Below are positions 43,508 to 53,743 of a DNA stretch of 64,000 bases, in pieces. Numbering within the stretch: position 1 is the stretch's first letter; each line of letters starts with the position of its first letter. The notes beneath the pieces are model-generated. The model did no database searches, was not told where the DNA came from, and saw nothing but the letters and a program-made list of their open reading frames with translations. Source of the DNA: Xenoacremonium recifei (Eukaryota; Ascomycota; Sordariomycetes; Hypocreales; Nectriaceae); NCBI GenBank assembly GCA_012184525.1, contig WOFQ01000057.1:1-64000 (forward strand), in the 5' to 3' direction. A program made the position numbers and the translations under genes.

Positions 43508-45953
43508 TCAGTACTTGAACTCGCCGTTCCCCACATCCATAAACAACAGTGCATTCCGCGCATCGCACGTCGGCGACGTTCCGGTGTACTGATCTGGCGG
43601 CATGTTCCAGCTGTCGGGCGAAGGGAGACTTGAGAGAAACGAAACAGGCGCCGGCGACTTTTTAGGCGTTTCGCGCGCTAGCAGGCCGTAGTCCACCGCT
43701 GACCAGAGGAACTGCTCAGTCGCGACGTCGAGGTCTTCTGCAAGGCAGCTGACGTCGAAGAGATTCGCATAGATGTGGGCGTTGGCGTCGAGTTCGTGGA
43801 GCTTCGTCAACTACCTGAAGCGTTAGTAACTGGGAATAAACATGTTCTGAATGGGTGAAATACCATGTTGGGAACCATGGGCCACAGCCATGCTAGCTTC
43901 TCCAGAGCCTCCAAGGTTTGCGTGTAATACGCTCGCGCATCGTATGGGCTGGGGCCCCTGATACCAAGGCTCTGTGCACCGGCCGAGAGGCAATGGATCC
44001 CCGCAGCGAGAGCCGCGCAGTAGGTGTAGAAGGACGACTCGAGAAACACGGCTCCCCCTTGCGCAGCTGCACTGAGCAGGTCGGTCAGCTGCCGCGCGTG
44101 ATCTTGTGTTGAATTGAACACCCGCAACGCAAAGCTGCTCGGTGCGCCAGTGGCAATGGGCCGCAGCCGCAACCTTAGGAGGAAGGGGTGATTCAGAAGG
44201 CAGTGGCAAAGGTGGTAGAGAACGTGAGCGAAGATGAGGTGGCCAATCTGTTGTGGATCAATGGCCTCGTCGCCTTGAGGTCCATTGCGAACCAGGTCGA
44301 GTATCGGTTGTTTGCGGTTGTTGAGGTGGGATTCGAGCAGGAGGAGAGCGGCGTTGATTGCGGTGAAATCGGATTTGGGGTGCCAAGGGGGTTGGCTCTC
44401 GCTGCCTGTCTGGCCATGGGCATAACGGGCACAACGGCCAAATATTGACGCGGTGACGAGAGTCAGACCAAAGAGGCTCGGGGGGTCGGATAAAGGCGAG
44501 TCCCAGCTCTGTAGTTGTTGCAGTGTGTGCGTCTCCTTGGCTTCCTCCCTCTCGAAAGTCTCCTCGTCGCACGGTAGTTGCAATATGCAGTCCTCGTCGT
44601 GGATAGCAGCGGGGCGCGATCTGGCACATGAGATGAGCTTGTCGACGAGATAGATGGACCAGAATGTCCGCCGTCGTTCTTCTTTCTCTATCACTGGTAG
44701 GAATTCCAACGGTTCGGACATGAGACCGACATCCTGGGAGAGTCTGATGGCCAGCCCGAGCCGCAACCAGCCGGAGCTCACGCGTCCCGCTGTTGATCAT
44801 CCACCTCGGTCAGCGTTGTCATAAGGTATTTGAAGGAAAGGCAAAATCGCGTACCAGTATAGTCGACGATGGCCAACAATGTAACAGTCTGAATGACGGC
44901 CAGATCGAGATTGTTGTCGACCGAGAGATGGTCCTCGATGACGCAGAGCCAAGATTGCCGTGAATACCTGTGTGATGCTTCTTGTATTTTCCCATGGAAA
45001 TACGGGCTCTCTGAGAATCTGACAGCCAGTGCAAGCATGGCAAGTATTAGACACTTAGGTACAGCCCCGTTGTCGACTCTTTGGCGGAATGTGGGTTGGT
45101 GGAAGAATGAGTAGGGCTGGTTGTGAGCGCGAGAAAAGTAGGTGTCGATGACTGATTGAAGGACGTCGGGGGGTGGGATTTGGTCAAAGGATCTGGTTCG
45201 TGAGACAATGAGCGATGAACAAGATCGGGAGATGAGAGAGCCTTACGGCATCCCAGTCTCGGAGACTGGCGCGTTATTGGGGTTATCGAAGCTCGTGCCG
45301 AGCTGCTGGCCACTGCCGTCCATTGCTGGTGGGCTGGACATGAATGTGGATGGTGAGACTACTCGGCTGCAGGTTAAGAAGCCATGTCAGAATTCTCCTG
45401 GAAAATTCCGGTGATGGGTCACTTCGACGACAACTCACCCCATGGTGTTCAGGGCTGAGAGCTCAACCCCGCCTTGGCTCAGTCTGCTGAGAGCTGACTC
45501 AATAGATGCGATGCGCTGCATCAGATCGGCCTCGAAGCTGTTCAGTAAAAGATATGGTGAGTGTAAGGGGGCGGAAGCTCACGTTGAGGACTCCTGCGAC
45601 CGGCATGCCACCCGCAACGCCATCTTTGGTGACGGTAGTTGAGTAGGGCTCATACACGCAGCTGCGGCGGTTCTGGCGGCAGTGAGTGCACGTCGGACGC
45701 TCACCAGAGCACTTGATCTTGCGCCGCCTTGACAGAAAGCGAGTCAGTATTGATCACGAGACGCGAGAAAGGGCAGACAGTGAGGGTTTCGCGGGAGGTG
45801 AGGTCGTCGGCATCTCGGAAGGGGGCGGGCACAGCTCGGAGCCGCACTGCAACGTCGGCAGCCTCCCACTCAAACTCACCGGCAGCTGGCACAGGCCTGG
45901 CGAATCCGCTTGATGACACCGGCCTGGGGGGGCATCGCGTGGTGCAGGTCCAT
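43508..45953 (-). CDS. Zn2Cys6 transcription factor, likely cluster regulator
   Basis: Seven exons close in frame: 45953..45880, 45727..45583, 45515..45439, 45366..45247, 45192..44855, 44789..43864 and 43810..43508, about 660 aa. The 5' end of exon 3 rests on phase alone. Zinc cluster: QACASCR then RRKIKCSGERPTCTHCRQNRRSC, C-x2-C-x6-C-x6-C-x2-C-x6-C. A short coil follows (RIASIESALSRLSQGG). The fungal transcription-factor domain has HQPTFRQRVDNG, WLRLGLAIRLSQDVGL and EERRRTFWSIYLVDKLISC. It sits between the dehydrogenase and the fused lyase-hydratase genes, which makes it the natural candidate for the CGG(A/T)CCG sites, although no such site was found before its own start. Confidence 0.9.
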
Positions 45954-46447
45954 GATACAGGGCTGGGCTGGGCTCTTAGCCGCGGCTTCGACGACTGGGC
46001 CTGGGATCAGTCAGGGCTGGGCTGGCGGAGGAGAACGCGACGCCCTTCGTTCGACGGCGATGGAGGGAATAGAGAGATTGGCGGAGGGATGGAGGGGAAC
46101 GTCGGTTTAGCAGGAAAAGGCAAGTTTCGGAGACGCCTTCGGTCAGGATTGTGGAGAGGGAGAGGGGGAGGGGAAGGCAAGCCGAGCAGCGTCTGGAGGA
46201 ATCCATCCTGAACGAGACCCCCGACCGCAGATTCCGCGCTAGGGCCCAGATAGGACTGGCTCCAGTTTGCGCGTTTGCGGGGTTGTGGCTCCACTAGTCG
46301 CCTCCCAGCGAATCGGGGTGCCTCGGATACAAATCCCCGGACCTTACGTCATGTCGCGTGGGGTTGCCTACCCTACACCTGATATTGTTTCGACAGTTAC
46401 ACACGCTGGAGGGAGCAATACACTGAATCTTTCTTCCAAAGTTACAT
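45954..46447. other. Upstream region of the regulator, 3' region of lyase-hydratase gene
   Basis: About 490 bases, GC-rich. No CGG(A/T)CCG site was found here by eye. Confidence 0.5.
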
Positions 46448-48296
46448 CTACAGTTTACTCGATACCTTCTTTCTATCACATGTATCCCAGTCTACCTTTC
46501 TCCCAGCCTGGAACTCCTTCACGCCGTAACTCCCATCCGCATCTGGCTTCATCATCTCTCTGAACAGCTGCTTGATCACAATATCCTGAGCTTCCTTTCC
46601 TCCATCCGCCCATCCAGCACGAACCAGGTCCTTACACATGCGCGACGCTTGAGGCGATGCCACACGCAATTGAGTAAGCAGCTTGTCCAGCGTCTCGGTA
46701 AGCTGTGCCGCTTCTGCAACACCTACAATGATACCCTTTGCCTTGAGCTCGGCAGGAGAAAGAGGCCGCGCCGTGAGCATGGCCTCTCGAGCAAAGGACA
46801 CGCCCAGCTCTCTGATCACGCACTTGGAGATAGTAGCTGGACACAGTCCCAGCTTAGCCTCACTCAGAGTCACAGTCGCGTTGTTGGCAAAGAGTCGCAG
46901 ATCACACGCAAAGGCTAGCCCCACGCCGCCTCCGAATGCCGGCCCGTTGAGACACGAGATGGTGACCTTGGGACATTGATCGATGGTCTCGAATAGGCGG
47001 TAGAGCCTGTCGAACTGCGCGTCTGACGAGGAGCTGTCGGAACCCACGGGCGTGCTGCCCTTGCCCAGATCCATACCTGTGCAAAAATATTTGCCGTTGC
47101 CCGTGATGACGATCCGGTTGATGGCTGCATTCCCAGAGGCCTCGTTGAACGTTGCGATGAGGTCGCCAATCATGGCGACGGTCAGAGTGTTCCCGTTTTT
47201 GGGTCGATTCATGGTAATCTTGAGGTTAGCTCCTGATCGCTGGACCAGTAAGCCATCCGTCTCCCTAACAAGAGCCCACGACAGGGCCTTCATGGGCGCC
47301 TTGCCCTGAGCTGGCTTGCATAGCTTATTCTTCGAAGCCAAGGCAGCTCCAGCGCGGCTGCCTGTTGCCTGTTTGAGTTTCCCTGAGATCCAGAGCCCAA
47401 TGTCTACTAGCTTGGAGAGGTCGACGCCTGTCTCAACTCCGGCATTGTTGAACATGTAGACCAGGTCCTCCGAGGCGACGTTACCCTTGGCTCCCGGCGC
47501 AAAGGGGCATCCACCAAGCCCGGCGACGCTACTGTCAAACACACGTATACCGCAATTATAAGCCTCCCATACGTTTGCAAGTGCCTGGCCATAGGTATCG
47601 TGGAAGTGACCTGCCAATCGCTCGAGGGGGATGCCGTTATCGAGGAGAACCTTAAGTAATGTTCGAACATTTGAAGGTGATCCAATTCCAAGCGTATCAC
47701 CCAAGCTGACTTCGTAGCAGCCGAGATTCAGCAGCTCCTGGACAGCCTTGAGGACTGCGGTGGGCGGCGTTGGTCCGTCGAAGGGATCGGCGAAGATGCA
47801 CGAGACATAGCTGGCAAAGAAACAATTAGATCGGTCGGAAAGGGGAGAGTAAGGTGAATATAAAATACCCTCGAACAGCAATGTTTGAACGTTGAGCTTC
47901 TTGAGCGACGAGACGAGCCCGCTCTAAAGATTGAGCGACCGTGCAGTTGATGTTGGCTTTACTGAAGCCTTCCGTCGCACTGATGAACACAGCAACCTCT
48001 GAGACACCATGCTGAGCAGCTATTTGCGTTCCCTTGACGTTGGGCACGAGGACTGGTAGGCGAACAGAGTTGTCTCGGAGCAGCGACTGTACGGGTGGGC
48101 TGGCTAGAACCTGTCGGCAGTCCTTCAATTGAGGTACGGCCTTTGGAGACACGACGGATGTAGCCTCAATAGTTCGCAGACCAGCTTGGTAGAGCCTTCT
48201 AATCAGCTCGATCTTAACATCGGTCGGGACCTGCTGAGAAACGTTCTGCAGGCCGTCGCGAGGACCGACCTCGACAATCCGGACGCTTGGCTTCAT
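46448..48296 (-). CDS. Fused HMG-CoA-lyase-like and enoyl-CoA-hydratase protein with SKL end
   Basis: Two exons, 48296..47869 and 47810..46448, joined in phase (GGGTATTT..GCCAG), 596 aa. Residues about 1-310 are an HMG-CoA-lyase fold: VEVGPRDGLQN, EVSLGDTLGIGSP, GHFHDTYGQALAN and SVAGLGGCPFAPGAKGN, the last with the family's active-site cysteine and metal region. Residues about 330-590 are a crotonase: LKITMNRPKNGNTLT, IVITGNGKYFCTGMDLGKG (oxyanion strand) and CLNGPAFGGGVGLAFACDLRL. Together they would hydrate a 3-methylglutaconyl-type CoA and cleave the product to acetyl-CoA plus a 3-oxoacid, two consecutive steps in one chain. There is no presequence, and the C-terminus is SSKL (PTS1). Whether the substrate is the C6 or an isohexenyl analogue is open. 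Confidence 0.92.
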
Positions 48297-48609
48297 GGTC
48301 TTAGAGGATGGGGTTTAGCGAACACCCATGGCAGTCTAGTGGAAGTAGCACGATCCAGCGTGCTGAGCGAGGACTTTTGTAGCAGGAATTACGCAAAGAA
48401 TCAAGAGAACGCACTGAATTGCAATGTTATCGTCCTGAGACCTCGGCCCCTGTGGAAAATGGCCTGCCGCAGCCGTGGGGGCGGACCGGGGCTAGACTGC
48501 TAAAGGCGGCTGATCAAGCGCCCGGAGCTTCGGACCGCTCACGGTAAGCAACGAGACAGGCCGTACACCGAGGGTTGTCCAATTGAGTCTATGTACAATA
48601 CGATCTACT
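48297..48609. promoter_or_regulatory. Promoter of the lyase-hydratase gene
   Basis: About 310 bases. It holds two CGGACCG sites (48482-48488 and 48531-48537). Confidence 0.6.
48482..48537. promoter_or_regulatory. Two CGGACCG sites (candidate operators)
   Basis: Identical 7-mers 49 bases apart, 186-241 bases upstream of the ATG at 48296 on the minus strand. Confidence 0.6.
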
Positions 48610-50597
48610 CTACAGCCGAGCTCTACTAGCACCCTGCTTCACCAGTCTATCGCCAATCTCCCGTAAAATGTGCTTCTGGTACTTCCCGCTGCCTGTCTTA
48701 GGGTAGTCCGCCACCGGGCTGCTCTCGTGGCCAACCCAGAAGACGTGCTTGGGCGATTTGTGGCGGCCGAGTTTCTGAGAGACCCAGTGCCGGACTTCTT
48801 CATGGCTCGGGAACTCTTTGGAGTCGTGCGTTGCTGCGACGCGTAGAAAGGCGCCGACAACTTCGCCGTATTTGGGGTCTTTGATGCCTACGATGCAGGA
48901 CTCGACGATGGAGGGGTGCTCCAGGAGGCGCTCTTCGATCTCCCGGGGGAAGATGTTCTCTCCGCCTGATAATTGAGTTAGCTCTGTGATTTGCAGAACA
49001 CGCGCATTTTATGGCCAGAAACTCACCTCGAATGATAATGTCCTTGATTCGGCCCGTGATGTAAGCATAGCCGTCCTCATCCATGTACACCTCGTCGCCC
49101 GTGTGCATCCATAGAACGCCGTCCTCGTCTCTCTTCATAACCTCATCGGTCTTCTTCTGGTTTCTATAGTAGCCTTTTTGGAGCACGAAACCCGTAGTTA
49201 GTAGTTCGCCGCGTTGTCCCCTGGGAAGAATATTGCCCTCTGCATCGACGACCTTGCCCATGCAATGTGGGATTATTCGCCCGATGCTGTTGAGTCTTCG
49301 CTCTAACGTATCTTCCATGGCTGTAATAAAAGTGACAGGACTTGTTTCGGTCATACCGTAGCCGATGAGAATCGTGTCCAGCCCCATTTTGCTGCTGAGT
49401 TCCCTTCCAAGTGAAGCCGGCATCGCGGAGCCTGCGCTGAGACCTAACCGTAAGCTCGGCGGCCGGACACCTGTTTTAGCTAGAACTTCTAGCTCGGCAA
49501 CAAACATCGTCGGTACTCCGAGTAGAACCGTTGCTTTCTCTGAGGTAAGAGACTGCATAACGCGATTGGCATCGAATGCATCCGAGGGGAATACTATTGA
49601 GCTGCCGTGGGTGAAACAGGCCAGGAATCCAAGGACTAGGCCGAAGCAGTGGAATAAAGGAGGTGGACAACAGACGATATCTTCCGGAGTGAGGCGAAGT
49701 GCTTCGCCGACAAATCGACCGTCGTTGACGATGTTGCTATGCTTGAATTAATTTTCTGTTTGAGAGAATGTACCCGGGTTGACTTACAAGCTTGTGAGCA
49801 TGGCTGCTTTGGGTTCGCCAGTGGTGCCTTCGAAATGTATCAGTACAGGAGAGCTTTGTACCGCAGTCGGAGAATATGTAATCGGTTACCGACCTGATGT
49901 GAATTGCAAGTTGACGACATCATGCGAAGAGATGCTTTCCTCAATTTTGGCCAGGGACGAGAGAGAGGCTTCCCCAGATGGTGCATTGGCGGTGAAAGAA
50001 GTGTATTGCTGAAATGGAATTCCATCGCCAGCCTCGTAATAATGATCAAAGCATATTATTCGTTCCAACTCTTTCTGGTGCTCTTTACTGGGATCCGCAC
50101 GTCGTCGAACAAGGGAAATGTGCTCGCGCATGTCTCGGGTTCCGATATGAGTGGCAATGAACAGGACCTTGCATGCTACATGCACAAGATATGTTAGCAT
50201 AGAGGACTTGAAGGCTCTTGGTGATATGAAGCCGGGATTTTCTCTTACAGCTGCGTGTTATCGCATTTTCCAGCTCATGTGGAGTGTAGGTATTGTTCAG
50301 CACCACAACCGGGCATCCAACCCGTGCAGCACCAAGCAAGGCTTCCAGGTATTCGTACCTATTCCCGCCCATGACTCCCACACAATCACCTGGCTTTAAC
50401 CCATGGTTGAGAAGACTTAGGGCGACGATGCGGCTGCGGTCTGCTAGTTGTCGATACGACAGGCGAGCAGACTGCCAGGGAACGATGACTGCTGGTCGGT
50501 CACCATAACGATCTGCTTGTTCTTTGGTAAATGTCCCTAAAGACTTATCCCAGAGCTCGGGTGCAGTTGAGCCTTTGACGAGGCTGAGAGACGTCAT
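48610..50597 (-). CDS. AMP-dependent acyl-CoA synthetase with ARL end
   Basis: Five exons close in frame: 50597..50249, 50175..49894, 49827..49788, 49736..49027 and 48965..48610, 578 aa. Adenylate-forming motifs: NLQFTSGTTGEPKAAML (A3, P-loop), IGYGMTETSP (A5), LWMHTGDEVYMDEDGYAYITGRIKDIIIRGGENIFP (A7-A8 with hinge) and KTGSGKYQKHIL (A10 lysine). The short third exon (40 nt) encodes part of the A3 motif. The enzyme activates a carboxylic acid to its CoA ester, the entry step of the cluster. The C-terminal tripeptide is ARL, a functional variant of PTS1 in fungi. It shares a 446-base promoter with the divergent carboxyltransferase gene. Confidence 0.93.
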
Positions 50598-51043
50598 ATT
50601 CGCGGATGGCGATTGGTGGTTTGAATCGACGGACCTTACACAGGAGACAGTTTACAAAGCCGGGCACTTATATGACAGGACGCGGGAGCCTCAACGGAAA
50701 ACAAGGGGCCCGAACCCACACTTTCCGTGTTCCATGCCGCTTCTCCATCCTGCTCGTGTTGATAGTGAATTTCCTATCCGGCCCCGGCTTTCTGGGGCAC
50801 GTCCGGGGTCAGTCCGTGTCGGACCGGATGCCCGAGGCTCTTCCCCACAGGCCCAACGGCGGAGGACAAGGACCAGGGCAATATTTCCGGACTGGGAGAT
50901 TCTTAAGCAAGAAACCATCAATCAAGTAAATACAAGCGCGCTCCACGCTTCTTAGTAAAGGACAGCTCCGTGAGGCTTCGAACGTGGGTTGAGGATTGAA
51001 GACCAGACAAACGCTGCCTCTGCCACCAACATCTGCAAGCACC
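50598..51043. promoter_or_regulatory. Bidirectional promoter, synthetase and carboxyltransferase
   Basis: 446 bases between outward-facing start codons, GC-rich in the middle. One CGGACCG lies at 50820-50826, almost exactly midway. Confidence 0.6.
50820..50826. promoter_or_regulatory. CGGACCG site (candidate operator)
   Basis: A single palindromic 7-mer about 220 bases from each flanking ATG, so one site could serve both genes. Confidence 0.6.
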
Positions 51044-53078
51044 ATGGCGACCTCATGTCATTACCCTGTCGAGCTGTCGAAGCTGGACTTGCGAGATCAG
51101 CAGTTTCAGGACAATGTTACGAGTTGGGGCCCCGTACTGGAACGGTTCGAGCGGTCGCTCCAAGACGTGGCCAGTGAAGGCAACGAGGCGTCGCTTACGC
51201 GCCATCAGAGCAGAGGGCAATTGCTACGTATGTGAAAGTCTCTAGGTGGCCTTTTAGTTAATTGGGACAGCTGCTTGAGGTTCCAAGACATACTGACAGA
51301 ACTTCAGCACGAGACCGCATCGCATTACTGCTCGATCAAGATTCTCCATTCCTAGAACTCTGCCCTTTTGCAGGATTCGGAAATGAGAACTCGACGCCTT
51401 GCGCCAACATCGTTGCTGGTATTGGGATTGTGAGGTAGGCAACGATCAAATCGCTGAAGCTCTAGCCATTCGGAATGTATTTACTAACAAAACAACCTCA
51501 GCGGCAACATATGTATGCTCATGTCGCATATCCCAACTCAGAGTGGCGGCGCGTGGAATGAGATGACAGGTAAGTAAGACCGGCTCGTTGTCTGAAGGAC
51601 TTGTTCTAAAATTTGGTGCAGTCATCAAAGTAAACCGCATTCTGGAAATAGCATCAGAGAATGACCTCCCTCTGATCTCCCTCGTCCAATCGGTACTCAC
51701 CTGTGCCCCAAATCCTGACAAGCTCGATCGATGACTTACAAGTACTTTCCCGCAGGCTGGCGTCTACCTCCCTCAACAATTCCGAGTCTTCCACAAAGGA
51801 GGACAGCTCTTCTACGACCTCGCAGTTCGCAGTTTACACGGACGACCCTCTTGTGCCATTGTATTTGGCCCATCGACTGCCGGTGGAGCGTACCATCCAG
51901 CTCTGTCTGACTACACCATTTTCGTGGAAGGTCAGGCACAAGCCTTCCTTGGAGGTCCTCCTCTCGTCAAGATGGCCACTGGAGAAGTCATTGGTGCGGA
52001 AGAGCTGGGAGGAGCACATATCCATGCCACGAAGACTGGCCTTGCTGACCAGATTGCTTCCGACGAGTAAGCCTGATCCGTCTCTACTTAAGATTTGAGC
52101 TAATTCGATAATTCAGATTCGATGCTATCCACAAGGCGCGGGATTGGGCAGCGACATTGAAGCCTTGCATGAACTTCCTGGCCTCGACTGCCAAGGCGCC
52201 TCTCCCACCTCGATACCCGGCCGAAGACCTCCTTTCTATCGTTAACCCAGACATCCGAAAAGCGCTTGATATGAAGGAGGTTGTTCTGCGCTTGGTCGAC
52301 GACTCAAGGCTGTCTATCTTCAAGCCCAAATACGGGACCAATATTTTGACCACCTGGGCACACATCATGGGTGAGCTGAGCAACTTTTACATTTCTATGA
52401 AGCTCTCATTGACCGTTGTTAGGATTTCGAGTTGGTATTGTGGCCAACCAGATCTCTGTCATCAACCCAAATGAGGCTGCCAAAGCCGCACAGTTCATCC
52501 GCCTTTGCAACCAAGAGTGAGTACTTCAGTCGCTGCTCCTGGAGTTTTTACTAATTATTAGGTCAACGCCCATTATCTTCCTCCACAACGTGACCGGATT
52601 CATGGTCGGGGCAAAAGCCGAGCACGCAGGCATCATCAAGGTTGGCGCCCAGCTGGTGTCGGCCGTCTCTTGTTCCCATGTCCCTCACATTTCCATCATC
52701 ATCGGTGCGTCCTACGGCGCAGGCAACTACGCTATGTGTGGCCGCTCCTACAAGCCCCGATTCCTATTCACCTGGCCCATCGGAAAGTGCAGTGTCATGG
52801 GTCCGGATCAGCTTGCCGGAGTGATGGAGCAGATCCAGACGGCGAAGGCAAAGGCTAAGGGAGAGAAGATTGCGGAGGACAAGATGCAGCAACAGACACA
52901 AGAGTTTAAGTCACAGGTGCAGCGGGATGCTGAGAGTTATTCCACAAGCGGCATGCTGATTGACGACGGCATCATCGACCCGAGAGATACTCGCGATGTC
53001 CTCGGGATGTGCCTGGAGGTGGTTGGGCAGAGGAAAGCTGAGGACATCGGAAGCAGCAGAGTCCTCGCTAGGATTTGA
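51044..53078 (+). CDS. Acyl-CoA carboxylase beta subunit (methylcrotonyl/geranyl-CoA carboxylase type)
   Basis: Eight exons close in frame: 51044..51227, 51308..51434, 51502..51569, 51622..51692, 51756..52066, 52117..52370, 52423..52516 and 52562..53078, 541 aa. The two carboxyltransferase halves are clear. N-terminal: RDRIALLLDQDSPFLELCPFAG, FGPSTAGGAYHPALSDYTIFV and KMATGEVIGAEELGGA. C-terminal: VGIVANQISVINPNEAAKAAQF, FLHNVTGFMVGAKAEHAGI and GASYGAGNYAMCGRSYKPRFLF. The order and GGAYHPALSDY-type loop match methylcrotonyl-CoA carboxylase beta, also used for geranyl-CoA carboxylase, better than propionyl-CoA carboxylase. It transfers carboxybiotin-CO2 to the gamma-methyl of an enoyl-CoA. No mitochondrial presequence is evident. 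The C-terminus ARI is not a canonical PTS1. Confidence 0.93.
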
Positions 53079-53743
53079 AGTTTAGAATTGCTTGTACCAT
53101 CACTCTAGACGAATAGACATTGTATTCTTTTCTGGCAAAAGCTAGCCTACACATATAACTCAGAAAAGACATCAGTGAGTCCTCGCGAACACCACATGTT
53201 CACCGGATGCTTACCGGACAATTCCACCAACAATGACGCAATAAGTGACGCAGTGAATCCGACAGGTCGGTTTCATAGCTCAATGATAGATCGTCAGCAC
53301 AAATGGTACAGCCCGACTAATGCACGCCATGGATCTTGGAGATTCCCTCGGTCTAGATCTCTCTCAATTTTTCTCCTCTTACGGCTAAGCCCCTCGACAA
53401 CCCGAGACGCAACTGGCGGACCGCGGCTGACAGCAATCTCAAAATGGTACCCTGCAGCACCGGCGGCAAATCTCCAACCGCGGGAGCTGCCGAGGGTGCG
53501 GAGACTCGGGGGCCGGGGCGGCGGAGGAAAATACGGGTCACTCCGGAAGACCGGTCCGGGCACTTGAGCTGGGGTTCGGCTTCTCCAACACGGTCCGCTG
53601 GTGAGGAGAAGCATGGCAGAGCGCCGAGGTAATGCGCCAAGCTAGCTTAAAGAAATACGATTTATGGTCTGTCGATGCTGGCTTGATCTTGCTCGCTATC
53701 AGACTCGTCAGCCTCGTTGCGCAATCCTCAATAATCGGCCGAG
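53079..53743. promoter_or_regulatory. Promoter of the biotin carboxylase subunit gene
   Basis: About 665 bases, strongly GC-rich from 53400. It holds three CGG(A/T)CCG sites (53417, 53552 and 53591). Confidence 0.6.
53417..53597. promoter_or_regulatory. Three CGG(A/T)CCG sites (candidate operators)
   Basis: CGGACCG at 53417-53423 and CGGTCCG at 53552-53558 and 53591-53597, all within 330 bases of the ATG at 53744. Confidence 0.6.
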
